The position numbers were made by a program, and so were the translations under genes. DNA of 41,994 bases from a virus. Below, piece by piece: positions 24,402-33,344 of this stretch (positions within the stretch are counted from its first letter, which is position 1; each line of letters begins with the position of its first letter). Below the pieces are notes generated by a model. The model ran no database searches and was not told the DNA's origin. It saw only the letters and a list, made by a program, of their open reading frames with translations. The stretch lies in the IMG/VR virus record IMGVR_UViG_3300033141_002362, positions 1 to 41,994 of that record. One strand, written 5' to 3'.

Positions 24402-25778
24402 TTATGATTCGGCTATTTCATTGATACCAACAATCGCAGAATGAGCTCTTACAAAACTAAACCCAAGAGTCAGGTAAGCCGTAAGTCCATATTTCAACGA
24501 TTTAGCATCATTGTGCTGTAATCCTTTCCCGTCTTTTCCTTTGTCTATATGGATGTCATATCCTTTAAGGTAACAGTATTTCAGGTATGACAAATCCATG
24601 ACAAAACAGTCGTAAGCATGTCCATCTTCCATTGAGTAATCAATAACAAAATTCATTTCTCCATGTCCCGCGTCAATCGTTGTGACATTCATGTTCCACT
24701 GTTTTGATTTCTCTGCATTGAATCGTGCTTTGTTGTCAAACAGTTCCTGAAGAATGTTATGAAACAACCCACCGCATATACATACTTTGTTTTCACTTCC
24801 ATACATAAAAGCATAATAGGCAAATTTTCTTATGTTTGCCACAGTCCATTGATTCCAATCAGTAACCCTCCAGATGCGTGAAGTTGCATTACCATTGATA
24901 AGGTCAGCGCCCGATGACCATGCAACTGTTTCTGAGTCGGCGTTTTGATTTCCATTAAGAAACCAGAAAAATCCACCCATAGTATCTCTCGGTTGGTCAC
25001 CTTCAAAATCTTTCTTAGTACGCAGATGATTATACAAAAACGCATACTCAACTTCTTGTGCAAACGCTTTTTGTTTTAACATTGCTTCATTTTGCATTGG
25101 GTCGGGTCCGTACATGTTCACAGCACGTCTTGTGTCGGTAACATTCCATGTTTTCTGGAATATCTGTATAGCGTTTTCTTCATATTCCATCGGTTTACTC
25201 AACGCAACGGGACTTCTTGAGTCTTGTGCCATAGCCATACCCTGCTTGAAGAACCTTAAAGATGAACCACTATCAGCAGTAAAGTTCGTGCTTGTATCTC
25301 CTGTACCGTTGTTACGTGCACATGTTACAATATAATTAGAAGTACCACTTAAAGCAGCAGCAGAAACAGATTCAACCCTTAACATTTCACCATGCAAAGG
25401 GAAAGTAGAATTAGTCTGTGGATTTGAACCGCCAGTCGTCTGTTGATAAGGTACATATAACATATCACCAGCTTGCAGAAACTCATTAGCATTAGCTATA
25501 ATGAAAGTTTTCAAACTTGTCGTTATAGCGGCAGCCGTTCCCGTACCATCACATCCGGTCAATGTACCTTTACGTTTCTCTTCAGCCTGCTCAAGCATCG
25601 TAGGTTTTGTATCAGTTACTGCTCGTTTATCGAGAGTATGCTGAGTTAAAAAATATATAAAAGGCATTTTTGCCCTCTGCCTGAAAACTACTTTATCAGA
25701 CAAATCATATATTCTACGCTTTGTGATTGGTTGGTCACCAGCAGCGTTATTTGTGGGTATTGCACCTCTAATAGCCAT
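24402..25778 (-). CDS. Major capsid protein
   Basis: 458 residues behind GGAGGA, located directly after the scaffold gene, the standard place of the major capsid protein. The N-terminal arm (RRIYDLSDKVVFRQRAKMPF) is followed by a Gly/Thr-rich region and the helix PMQNEAMLKQKAFAQEVEYA with FLYNHLRTKKDF, the 'TMGGFFWFLNG' turn, then strands and YLTLGFSFVRAHSAIVGINE at the end. The pattern resembles HK97-fold capsids of the SU10/DUF5309 type; the fold is inferred. No protease gene is visible, so maturation cleavage is not supported by the window. Confidence 0.75.
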   Translation of the reverse strand: MAIRGAIPTNNAAGDQPITKRRIYDLSDKVVFRQRAKMPFIYFLTQHTLDKRAVTDTKPTMLEQAEEKRKGTLTGCDGTGTAAAITTSLKTFIIANANEFLQAGDMLYVPYQQTTGGSNPQTNSTFPLHGEMLRVESVSAAALSGTSNYIVTCARNNGTGDTSTNFTADSGSSLRFFKQGMAMAQDSRSPVALSKPMEYEENAIQIFQKTWNVTDTRRAVNMYGPDPMQNEAMLKQKAFAQEVEYAFLYNHLRTKKDFEGDQPRDTMGGFFWFLNGNQNADSETVAWSSGADLINGNATSRIWRVTDWNQWTVANIRKFAYYAFMYGSENKVCICGGLFHNILQELFDNKARFNAEKSKQWNMNVTTIDAGHGEMNFVIDYSMEDGHAYDCFVMDLSYLKYCYLKGYDIHIDKGKDGKGLQHNDAKSLKYGLTAYLTLGFSFVRAHSAIVGINEIAES

Positions 25779-25792
25779 AGTTTATTCCTCCA

Positions 25793-26869
25793 TTATGAAC
25801 CATAACCACTTGGAATTCCAAAGTATTCCTGAAACTCTTTCTCTGAAGGTGATAATCCAACAGTATCGTCCGTTGTTCCCGGTGAAGAAGAAGCACTTTT
25901 CATTTCTGATTTTCGTGCATTAGATTTAATTCTATCCATGACGTTTTGTTTAATTTGTTTACTTCCATTTGATTTATTGAAAATTACTTTATTCAAATCA
26001 GTATCTTTTAACATATACAATGTAATTAAGTCACTTTCTTCTACATTCGGATTCTTACGGAACTCGGCATATTCATTAATTTTCCTGTTGACATATTGGT
26101 CGTGGTCAGGGTTACCTTTTTCAAGTCCAAGTGAATTATAAATTTTGTCTTTAAACTTTTCAGTTTCAGTTCTAAATTGAGATTCAACTTTAGAGTTTTG
26201 GTCGAACGCAATAAGCATATCAATCATTTCTTTGCGTACATCTTTTTTGAAATTATCTTTCAGAGCAGAAGAATAAGATGTTAAAATTTTCTTGACATCT
26301 TTACCTGTAAGTTCTGTTTCGTCATCTATATCGTGTAATTCAGGTATCGTAAATTCATCTGACTGTTGTTTACCTGACTGTTGTTTTTGTTGGTCTGTTC
26401 CCTGCAAAAAATTAGATAACAATGCTTGTTGATTAACTAATTGTTGTTCAAGTTGACTAATTTTAGTTTGCTGCTCATGAAATTTAGACTCAAAATCCTT
26501 ATGAGCTTTTTCTGCGGCTTCCATTGTTGCAAATTTACCAAAGATAAGTTTGTGTTTTTTGGGTTCATCTTCAGCAAGTTGGTCTTGCATGGAACTTCCA
26601 GATTTGTCTTCCTGCTCTTCATCGATTATTTCTTCTTCAGGTTGAATCTCATCAACTTGTTGAATATTTTGAGAATCATCATTATCAGCATCTTCTTGAA
26701 TATTTTCATCTGGTAATTCATCAAAATATCCAAGTATAGCTTTGTCCTCATCCGAAATATCATTTTCAGGTTGATTCTGGTTTTGATTATTCTCAAGATT
26801 TTCCATAGTGTCATCCTCGCTTGGTTTTACGAGTTTTCCTAAGACACCATCAATAGATTGTTTAGCCAT
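25793..26869 (-). CDS. Scaffolding protein
   Basis: 358 residues. It is very acidic in the first ~100 residues (DNDDSQNIQQVDEIQPEEEI), followed by a Gln-rich coiled coil (about 125-175, FHEQQTKISQLEQQLVNQQA), a Lys/Glu helical middle, and a C-terminal short basic-to-turn segment. Low hydrophobicity, coiled coil, size and place between portal and capsid genes are those of podoviral scaffolds, which leave the procapsid during packaging. The start has AGGAGG. The sequence is low-complexity in places. Confidence 0.75.
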   Translation of the reverse strand: MAKQSIDGVLGKLVKPSEDDTMENLENNQNQNQPENDISDEDKAILGYFDELPDENIQEDADNDDSQNIQQVDEIQPEEEIIDEEQEDKSGSSMQDQLAEDEPKKHKLIFGKFATMEAAEKAHKDFESKFHEQQTKISQLEQQLVNQQALLSNFLQGTDQQKQQSGKQQSDEFTIPELHDIDDETELTGKDVKKILTSYSSALKDNFKKDVRKEMIDMLIAFDQNSKVESQFRTETEKFKDKIYNSLGLEKGNPDHDQYVNRKINEYAEFRKNPNVEESDLITLYMLKDTDLNKVIFNKSNGSKQIKQNVMDRIKSNARKSEMKSASSSPGTTDDTVGLSPSEKEFQEYFGIPSGYGS

Positions 26870-26883
26870 AATTTGTTTCCTCC

Positions 26884-28974
26884 TTACCCTGAGGAGCTTC
26901 CCCGCGTAGTAGTTAAGTTCTTAATTTGATTTTCAATATTACCACGTGCGGAAGGTGTTCCTCTGAATTTCTTTTCAAGTTGAGCTTCTTTCTCTATCAT
27001 TTTAAGGTTGTTTAATGTATTATGTATTCCTTCTTTAAGCTTGCTTGCCATTGATTGAATATCTGCACCAAACTCAGCAGTCATTTCACGTTTTTTCGAT
27101 GTTAAAGCTTCATTAAACAGTTTATCTGCTGTCGCTTGGACATCTTCTAATTGTTCAGTTAATGCTTGTATTTGTTGTTGTTGCTGTAATAACTGACTCC
27201 TGCGCTGGATTATATCATCCCTATCAGGAAAATCTGTCCGCTGTAATACGGCAATTTCATCAATAATACCAAGCTCAAAGAATTTAAGTATTCTCAATAA
27301 TTCAGATACTTCGTTTGTTGGTGTTACTGAATCTTCAATTATTTTTATATCATATGAACCAACTGTTACGTCATTAAGTATTCTACCTGTTGATTCTTCA
27401 ATTTGATTAAGTTTGATACTACCATATTGTAAACTATCTTTACCTTCATAAAGTCTTATTGTCTTTGGTAAAGTATAATACCGCTGAATCCATCTGAACA
27501 CTTGTTCACCAAGAACTTCAAGTGGTTGTGTTACACCACGCATTTCTGGACGTTGCCTATCGATTGACCATTGTTTAAACAGTTTAGATTGTTCGGCAGT
27601 ATCTGGAGCTTGTGATGGGTCGCCCATAGAATGAGCAAACTGCCCAAGCTCATACTCCATTTGCATCATAAGTTCACGTGTAAGTTGGATAAATCCAGCA
27701 TTAAGAGGTTCGGCACTAACAATTTGTACTGATTTACCGTCTCTCATTGCTCCCGATTTAATAAAGTTCACTGACCCTATTTGATTGTACTTCTTTTCCC
27801 AGCTTTCTTTATATTCTTCAGGTATTGCATCCTCTTCCATTATGAGACGTGGAATTGAGGCAACAAGCGCAGATGCAACACACACGTTGAAAGCTTTATT
27901 GAGTGCTACTTGTTTACCTTTTTGAAAATCAACTTTAGACATTGGATATGGATTACCAAGATGTTTATAAGTAAAAAACGCCATCGGATACGTATTACAA
28001 GGTAAAATTTCAGAAGAAACCAGTTTTTTACCTTCACCAAGAAACGTTGATTTTACTATACGTTGTTCATAGGTTTGTTCTTTTCTGAAACCATACCCTT
28101 CATTCATAAGCTGTCCAACTGTACGCTTAAGGTCAAGGTCTTGATTAATAATATCATCCGGGTCTTGCTCAAACCTTGCCACAGCAACGGGATTTCCTTC
28201 ATTGTCAAGCTGAAACAAATAAAACACCTCTATACTAACCGGGAAATACCAATCAACAAGCAACAACTCATCTATTCCAGAGGCAGACAAATCAGTGTCC
28301 ACACTTACTCTATCTGGATTATAAGTTACACCATATCCAAAATCACCCTCAAGTGGACTATCGGATTCATCACGTATAGTAACGAGACTATCAAGTCCTC
28401 TAAACTTATTAAATATTCTTTTTGCATATTGTAAGGTTATATATTTATAAATATATATATCTTGAGCATCTCTGAAATTCCAATCAGAAGAAGTTGGGTC
28501 AATAACAATATATTTCGGGTCAACTTCTCTTAGTATAAGTTCGCCTTTACCATTATCTGCAAGAGGGTCCTCGTCACATAAGAAACATCCAAGTCCTTTA
28601 ATTTGTGCTTTAAATACAGCATTCTCAAACTCTTTTGTTGCTTTAGAAACATGCCAAATATGATGAAAAATAGAGTTCACGATTGAAGCATCAAGGTTAG
28701 CCCCACCCTTAGGAATCGCTTTAAACATAGGAATATTAGCTGTCAATATTGAAACTGACATATCAATTGCAGCTTGAATTCTATTAAAAGTCAAATCGGT
28801 CTGCCCACGCTCCTCGTTTCTATCTTTTTGAGACGAATCCCACTGATGTCCAAGATAAAACTTATGTGATTCCCTGCTGCGTCTATCAAAATCGATTCTA
28901 TCGGGATTACGTTTATACTTAAGAAACTTTCTAAACCCTTCTTCCAGACTTCTTTTGTTTATTGGATAATTCAT
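26884..28974 (-). CDS. Portal protein, P22-type
   Basis: 696 residues. The N-terminus (RRSRESHKFYLGHQWDSSQK, then RGQTDLTFNRIQAAIDMSVS and ILTANIPMFKAIPKGG) carries the family start: a residue run ending in a D/N-x-x-x-N-R-I turn before a 'P-x-x-x-x-P' hydrophobic strand. ELILREVDPKYIVIDPTSSD and MAFFTYKHLGNPYPMSKVDF are typical of P22-like portals. A Gln-rich C-terminal coiled coil (LLQQQQQIQALTEQLEDVQA) may be the barrel. The dodecameric ring is the DNA entry channel and packaging motor base. It lies between terminase and scaffold genes. Confidence 0.85.
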   Translation of the reverse strand: MNYPINKRSLEEGFRKFLKYKRNPDRIDFDRRSRESHKFYLGHQWDSSQKDRNEERGQTDLTFNRIQAAIDMSVSILTANIPMFKAIPKGGANLDASIVNSIFHHIWHVSKATKEFENAVFKAQIKGLGCFLCDEDPLADNGKGELILREVDPKYIVIDPTSSDWNFRDAQDIYIYKYITLQYAKRIFNKFRGLDSLVTIRDESDSPLEGDFGYGVTYNPDRVSVDTDLSASGIDELLLVDWYFPVSIEVFYLFQLDNEGNPVAVARFEQDPDDIINQDLDLKRTVGQLMNEGYGFRKEQTYEQRIVKSTFLGEGKKLVSSEILPCNTYPMAFFTYKHLGNPYPMSKVDFQKGKQVALNKAFNVCVASALVASIPRLIMEEDAIPEEYKESWEKKYNQIGSVNFIKSGAMRDGKSVQIVSAEPLNAGFIQLTRELMMQMEYELGQFAHSMGDPSQAPDTAEQSKLFKQWSIDRQRPEMRGVTQPLEVLGEQVFRWIQRYYTLPKTIRLYEGKDSLQYGSIKLNQIEESTGRILNDVTVGSYDIKIIEDSVTPTNEVSELLRILKFFELGIIDEIAVLQRTDFPDRDDIIQRRSQLLQQQQQIQALTEQLEDVQATADKLFNEALTSKKREMTAEFGADIQSMASKLKEGIHNTLNNLKMIEKEAQLEKKFRGTPSARGNIENQIKNLTTTRGSSSG

Positions 28975-28986
28975 TGAACTTCCATA

Positions 28987-30681
28987 TTATACATTACTAA
29001 TTAAACTATTATATGTTTCTTCCCAACTTCTTATATCGTATTTATCTAAAGATAATCCAAGTTTTCTTTTATAGGCATTTTCTCTTACTTTTTCAACACT
29101 GGGTGCGGGATAAGAATTCACATAAACAAGCGATAAAGCATCGGCTAAATCTACTGGAAAATCTTTTGATTTACGATTAACGTTTATTAAATGTTCCCCA
29201 AGCATCGTATGATGTTTCTTATGATATATGAGTCCACGCCTATATGCGCCTTCTAATGCCCCTTCAATTCTACCAAACTTTTCAGTATGTACTGACTGAA
29301 AATTAAGGTTTGCTACACGGTTAGTATTGTATTCAAGGTTTCTTTCTCTTTCATAATCTTCTAGAAATGGTTTAAGCAATGATTGTCCACCATTTTTCTC
29401 AACTACACTTCTACGTGGTTTATATATATAATCAAACTCAAGAAACTTCTTAACTGCATCAACTGAAGACAAATGGTCACAAATATAATCTATAATAAAA
29501 ACACGGTTATTAGAATCAACACCAATACATATAATGGCAGTAAATGCACCTAAATCTTGATTATATTCTGTATCTATTCCAATAAACGTATAAAGTGCAA
29601 TGTACTCATCGGTTTCCATTAAGTTTTGGTTACCATCATCAATAGCAGTTATTCTAAAAAGATTAGCACCAGGCATACGCTCATCATTTACGAAATATCC
29701 ATCATAATATTTAAAATATTTCTCCTGAAAAGTTTGTCTGTGCACAGCAGTAGTATCATGAAAATATTCAGCCCAAAACGAATGCAATCTGTTTCTTGCT
29801 TTAAGTTCATCGTATTTACGCCTGAGTTTATACGTTGGAAACCCAGATTCCCACGTAGATTTACCAAACGGATAACCATCAAGAGGTTTACGGTCAGCAG
29901 CATAGAACTTGATTTTCTTATATTCTATACTTTTATCCATTATATGTTTAATAAGGCATTTATCATGAGTATAATTAGCAATAAGCATAACTTTATGTTT
30001 GAATAATGATAATGAAGGTTCAAGAACACGGTCATGCCAATCAATATGTGAATCCCATTTTTCCCATGTCTTTACAGTATGCGGGTCTTGGACGTCATCA
30101 ATAAATACAAGTTCGGGTCTAAAATGCAACCATTTCGTTCCACGCATAGCCTGGTCAATTCCACGAGCACGCAGATAAGATTTAAATACCGTGCCATCAT
30201 GATTGATTGAATGTGTAGTTATTTCTTTTATGCTCCATTTCGAGCCTCCACGCCCACCATAAAGGGACGTATCGGTCGCCGAAACATCACCAAATATTGC
30301 ATGAATTTTCTCGTTTTCGCTAAGTTCTGTTTTGACTTCCTCAAGAAACAAAACAGCTTGACCACCCTGAGCCTCAGAGATAATAAGGATAAACTGATAC
30401 AGCTGATAAAGAATAGCATGAATCGAACACAAAAACGTGGAGTTTTCAGATTTTCCATAACCACGAGGCATGGCTATAGCTATGAATTCCGATTCATCAT
30501 CAAGGTATTCTTTATGAATAGTTCGATGGGCTTCAGAAAACTCACATAAAAACTTATTAGCAAAGAAAAACTTAGCAAAAAATTCTAAATCATATCTACC
30601 ATATTCAAGTACTTTTTGTCTTTCTTCATGAGTGAGTTCATCTTTGTCTTTGGCTATAAGGTTCTGTTGTTCTTCATTCAT
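28987..30681 (-). CDS. terL: Terminase large subunit
   Basis: 564 residues. N-terminal ATPase: Walker A MPRGYGKSE near residues 71-79, and Walker B LVFIDDVQD near 195-203. The C-terminal RNase H-like nuclease has FIGIDTEYN, then a YIYKPRRSVVEKNG segment, and a closing Asp in FPVDLADALSLVY. It pumps DNA through the portal and cuts concatemers. The portal gene follows by 12 bp. The small terminase subunit is not obvious; the candidates are the genes immediately upstream at 30808-31933. Confidence 0.92.
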   Translation of the reverse strand: MNEEQQNLIAKDKDELTHEERQKVLEYGRYDLEFFAKFFFANKFLCEFSEAHRTIHKEYLDDESEFIAIAMPRGYGKSENSTFLCSIHAILYQLYQFILIISEAQGGQAVLFLEEVKTELSENEKIHAIFGDVSATDTSLYGGRGGSKWSIKEITTHSINHDGTVFKSYLRARGIDQAMRGTKWLHFRPELVFIDDVQDPHTVKTWEKWDSHIDWHDRVLEPSLSLFKHKVMLIANYTHDKCLIKHIMDKSIEYKKIKFYAADRKPLDGYPFGKSTWESGFPTYKLRRKYDELKARNRLHSFWAEYFHDTTAVHRQTFQEKYFKYYDGYFVNDERMPGANLFRITAIDDGNQNLMETDEYIALYTFIGIDTEYNQDLGAFTAIICIGVDSNNRVFIIDYICDHLSSVDAVKKFLEFDYIYKPRRSVVEKNGGQSLLKPFLEDYERERNLEYNTNRVANLNFQSVHTEKFGRIEGALEGAYRRGLIYHKKHHTMLGEHLINVNRKSKDFPVDLADALSLVYVNSYPAPSVEKVRENAYKRKLGLSLDKYDIRSWEETYNSLISNV

Positions 30682-30701
30682 TTTAAGTTATACTTCCGCC
30701 T

Positions 30702-30824
30702 TTATTTCTTCTTTTTCTTACGTTTGGATTTTCTTATTGAACTCTTACATATTGCCCACGCACTTGACGTTGAATATCCTTTACGTTTAACTTTTCTTAC
30801 ACATCTTTCAAGTTTTTTCGGCAT
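30702..30824 (-). CDS. Small basic protein (40 aa) next to terminase
   Basis: ATG 30824-30822, TAA 30704-30702, overlapping the upstream gene by 17 bp. The protein is MPKKLERCVRKVKRKGYSTS, then SAWAICKSSIRK and a run of Lys/Arg. The 'P-K-x-L-x-R-C-V-x-K-V' start and 'AxAIC' helix match a tiny basic protein family often found in phages and their hosts, of unknown function. It is very likely nucleic-acid-binding because of its charge. Confidence 0.7.
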   Translation of the reverse strand: MPKKLERCVRKVKRKGYSTSSAWAICKSSIRKSKRKKKKK

Positions 30825-31128
30825 TTTCACTAGGCTCCTCTACTAAAACCTTTTTACTTTTAAGCCGTGTATTGCTTATTTTAAGGTTTTTGTTTTCTTG
30901 TTTTAATGAATCGATTTCCTTCTCAAGTTTTTCAATCTGAGATTGAAGTTTATCGGTTTCTTTAGAGGATGATTCTACAATAATATTTTGATTAACCTCT
31001 TTAATCAATAACTGATATTGAGCCCCACATTCACAAAACGTCCGTCCCGGACTAAACGTAAATGTTTTGCCACATGTACATTTCACATCAATAGCATAAT
31101 TATTAAAATAAGCCACTAAATTACCCAT
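30808..31128 (-). CDS. Zinc-ribbon plus coiled-coil protein
   Basis: 106 residues. The N-terminal part has two CxCG pairs (KCTCGKTFTF about 17-26 and FCECGAQYQL about 32-41), a four-Cys zinc ribbon. A long Lys/Glu coiled coil follows (LQSQIEKLEKEIDSLKQENK), then an acidic end. It overlaps both neighbours and sits one gene before terminase. A DNA-recognition role in packaging is possible but unproven. Confidence 0.65.
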   Translation of the reverse strand: MGNLVAYFNNYAIDVKCTCGKTFTFSPGRTFCECGAQYQLLIKEVNQNIIVESSSKETDKLQSQIEKLEKEIDSLKQENKNLKISNTRLKSKKVLVEEPSENAEKT

Positions 31129-31933
31129 TGATAGCCTCCTGCTGTTTACTTATTCTCTTTATGTTTAAATCACTTGTTGGCAAAAGATTACTATTCTTTT
31201 GTCTACCATTTGAATCTTTTTTACTTATTCCAACGGCGTTAACTATATACTTTATCATTTCATAGTCTTCTCTTTTGAGACTATCGTTTGAGGCTTTACG
31301 TGTAAGGCTTTTGAGTGTTGATTCAATAAGCTTACTCGTTTGTTCCATGTCTATTTCACACCCTGCCTGAATAACCATTTTAAATACCTCCGTATTAAAT
31401 TTTTCAGTGTACATAATCGGTTTAAGATACCGATAATAGTAATCATCGGTTGTATCTCTGATATATGGATAAATTTCCCCAAGAGCTTTGCGAAAAGCTT
31501 CTTCTGGTTTTATTCCATCTATATAACAATACTTGAAATAAATATGTAAGAACTTACGTTTATTTGGAGCAATTGGGCGCTTAGATTCCTTTATCCAATA
31601 TCTTAACTCAGATTTCACATGTAAAAGATTGTACTTAAACTCTTCCGTACCTCGTTTAAAATTATTGACCGTTGAGACCTTCACGGGACCAGCAGGTGTG
31701 GTAAATCGTTTTTGCACTAAATTGCGTCCACAATAGTCAATACCATATATTTGAACAACCTTACCATTATCGGTTTCTACCCAATCTCCAATTTTGGCGT
31801 CTTTATAATTATCATCACGCCTGAAAAACTTTATACCTAAACCTTCAGCTTCAACTTTATCATATATATTGAAATACTTGTACTCAAGCTTTCTGGTTTT
31901 TTTGTTGAAAACACGCCTGTAAATTTTATCCAT
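31121..31933 (-). CDS. First gene of the late operon, unknown (possible small-terminase-like role)
   Basis: 270 residues, the first gene behind the leftward promoter at 31966-31994. The N-terminal 90 residues contain a beta-rich part (IGDWVETDNGKVVQIYGIDY); the middle and end are helical (FLHIYFKYCYIDGIKPEEAF, TSKLIESTLKSLTRKASNDS), with a final basic tail. The 'GIKPEEAFRKA' and preceding helices could form an HTH resembling small terminases, but I cannot confirm it. Position immediately upstream of terminase large subunit is the main reason to suspect a packaging or DNA-recognition role. No strong ribosome binding site is seen. Confidence 0.5.
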   Translation of the reverse strand: MDKIYRRVFNKKTRKLEYKYFNIYDKVEAEGLGIKFFRRDDNYKDAKIGDWVETDNGKVVQIYGIDYCGRNLVQKRFTTPAGPVKVSTVNNFKRGTEEFKYNLLHVKSELRYWIKESKRPIAPNKRKFLHIYFKYCYIDGIKPEEAFRKALGEIYPYIRDTTDDYYYRYLKPIMYTEKFNTEVFKMVIQAGCEIDMEQTSKLIESTLKSLTRKASNDSLKREDYEMIKYIVNAVGISKKDSNGRQKNSNLLPTSDLNIKRISKQQEAING

Positions 31934-31965
31934 AAACAGCTAACCCATATTATGAATACTGTTAT

Positions 31966-31994
31966 AAAATACCGAACATTTGGACAACTGTCAA
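31966..31994 (-). promoter_or_regulatory. Leftward promoter of the late operon
   Basis: Minus strand: TTGACA (31994-31989), 17 bases, TATTTT (31971-31966). The -35 overlaps a short dyad gaca-ac-tgtc at 31983-31992, a possible repressor or activator site. The first late gene starts about 33 bases downstream. Confidence 0.7.
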
Positions 31995-32023
31995 TATATA
32001 CTATATAAAAAATATTTTTTCTA

Positions 32024-32052
32024 TTGACAAAACTATAGGTATTTATTATATT
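32024..32052 (+). promoter_or_regulatory. Rightward early promoter
   Basis: TTGACA (32024-32029), exactly 17 bases, TATATT (32047-32052), followed 35 bases later by the RHH gene. It diverges from the late promoter with about 30 bp between the -35 boxes, so one regulator could control both. Confidence 0.85.
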
Positions 32053-32086
32053 TGTATAAACAATGTATAAACAAGCTTGGAGCATA

Positions 32087-32248
32087 ATGGTTAAGCACAG
32101 TGAACTTATCATTATCAGAATAAACAAAGAACTAAAACGAGAAGTTAAGTTTATATGCAACAAGCTTAATTGTAATATCAGCGAGTTTATCAGAGAACTC
32201 ATAAGAAAAGAACTAAACAAAGGAGCAGAAAATGGCAACTTTCGTTAA
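32087..32248 (+). CDS. Ribbon-helix-helix transcription regulator (53 aa)
   Basis: Start chosen at ATG 32087 because TTGGAG lies just upstream; an ATG at 32063 would be close to the transcription start. The plan is strand (SELIIIRIN), helix 1 (KELKREVKFICNKLN), turn with Asn/Ser (CNISEF), helix 2 (IRELIRKELNKG), which is CopG/Arc-like. It is the first early gene and lies beside the divergent early/late promoters, so it is the best candidate for a switch regulator. No other DNA-binding domain is present. Confidence 0.75.
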   Translation: MVKHSELIIIRINKELKREVKFICNKLNCNISEFIRELIRKELNKGAENGNFR

Positions 32249-32414
32249 TGTCAAAACCGCCAATAAAACCGAAGTTATTATCAATATCGATAGCATTAAG
32301 TCTATCAAAACCGAAAAAGGACACAAACTAATCAATACCGGACAAGAAGAATTCAAAATCAGTAATGACGAGTATAATAAAATTAGAAAAATGTTCCACC
32401 CGAAGTTCTATTAA
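32232..32414 (+). CDS. Hypothetical small beta-rich protein (60 aa)
   Basis: The ATG overlaps the RHH gene by 17 bp and has AAAGGAG upstream. MATFVNVKTANKTEVIINID, then IKSIKTEKGHKLINTGQEEF, then KISNDEYNKIRKMFH. The alternation of short strands ending in a helix resembles FlbD-like or transglutaminase-unrelated small beta proteins, but no family is certain. Likely coupled in translation to the RHH gene and may be its partner. Confidence 0.65.
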   Translation: MATFVNVKTANKTEVIINIDSIKSIKTEKGHKLINTGQEEFKISNDEYNKIRKMFHPKFY

Positions 32415-33010
32415 AATATATACTCAAATATAGTTAATAAATATTAGTAAATTACGTATATAGTATACCACACATTAGTCCACATTAGATTGCATATGTA
32501 TCTAAATCTTTCACTTATGCTCACCCTATGGAAAAATTGTTGACCTATCTTTGTGTGATAATATATATAAGAAAAAAAATCGAAAAGACGCCTATACCCC
32601 TATTCACCCGCTGTATCGCATTATGCTTGCCAAGTTTACATAATGATTCTTATGTGCAATTGTATATCCAATAAAAACAACAACTTGGGACTTTCGATAG
32701 CCAATATGTGTCATATTGTCATAGCAATACAATACATATTCGGCTATATTCGGCTATTCGGGTACACCACATACGGCAATACATATACACACATACCACA
32801 CACACATATATAGAAGTATAGATATATATATATACACATATGCACATATGCGCATATATACATATTTGTCGTTACTGTTATTTCAATCCTTGTTTTCCAG
32901 CGTCATATCGGGGAATTGGGTTTCGCCCCTAGAGTAGTAATATATATACTCTAGGGTCCGGTCTAGATGCCGGGCTTGAGGAATTTTTTTTCATTTTTTT
33001 CATTTTTTCC
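32415..33010. other. Gene-free AT-rich intergenic block; possible origin or leader region
   Basis: About 600 bp without a credible gene on either strand. It holds a hairpin ACATAA/TTATGT (32639-32656), two direct copies of attcggctat (about 32737-32757), a stretch of alternating purine-pyrimidine TA/CA/CG steps around 32780-32870, then a GC-richer block of three candidate hairpins (32905-32973) ending in an eight-T run. The mix of an easily melted tract and inverted repeats between two early promoters is what an origin, or a regulated leader, would look like. Neither is proven. Confidence 0.5.
32927..32956. repeat. Perfect 10-bp inverted repeat
   Basis: CCCTAGAGTA (32927-32936) and TACTCTAGGG (32947-32956) are exact reverse complements with a 10-base AT spacer. 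The left arm's C run can also pair with GGGG/GGG just upstream (32910-32920), so two mutually exclusive hairpins are possible. Confidence 0.85.
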
Positions 33011-33039
33011 TTGACATTCACGGAACTATTGTGTATATT
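33011..33039 (+). promoter_or_regulatory. Strong rightward early promoter
   Basis: TTGACA (33011-33016), 17 bases, TATATT (33034-33039). A T-rich double tract (ttttttttcattttttttcatttttt) lies directly upstream, where an UP-element would be. The gene at 33078 follows behind AAGGAG. Confidence 0.85.
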
Positions 33040-33077
33040 ATGAGTGACAAGCATAAACAAAAATAAGGAGAAAAAAA

Positions 33078-33308
33078 ATGAAAGACAAAAAATATTCAAT
33101 CGAAAGTATCACGGGGACGGCGATGGTCTCAAATAAGTATGATGAGGGGGAATTTCCCTCACTTCATGAAGCAATGAAAAGCTTCATGAATGAGGAATTC
33201 TCTTTCATGGATAGTGAGGAGAAAATCCTCTATGACCCGGACGGAAAAATTGTTGCCGTTCGCTGGATAGAGGATGGTTACGAATTTTTTAGCTTGGGGC
33301 GCGACTAG
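33078..33308 (+). CDS. Hypothetical early protein (76 aa)
   Basis: Strong AAGGAG site. The protein is acidic, MKDKKYSIESITGTAMVSNK, then EGEFPSLHEAMKSFMNEEFS, then a beta pair KILYDPDGKIVAVRWIEDGY. No family recognised. The coding DNA is GC-richer than most of the window and contains a perfect 10-bp inverted repeat (33163-33172 with 33181-33190). Its last codons form the left arm of the terminator at 33291-33327, with the stop codon in the loop. First gene behind the promoter at 33011. Confidence 0.75.
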   Translation: MKDKKYSIESITGTAMVSNKYDEGEFPSLHEAMKSFMNEEFSFMDSEEKILYDPDGKIVAVRWIEDGYEFFSLGRD

Positions 33309-33327
33309 CGTCTCAAGCTTTTTTTTT
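33291..33327 (+). terminator. Intrinsic terminator overlapping a stop codon
   Basis: AGCTTGGGGCGC, loop gacta, GCGTCTCAAGCT: a 12-bp stem with two G-U pairs, then nine T. The loop holds most of the TAG stop of the preceding gene. Confidence 0.9.
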
Positions 33328-33344
33328 GAAAATAGGAGGGTAAG

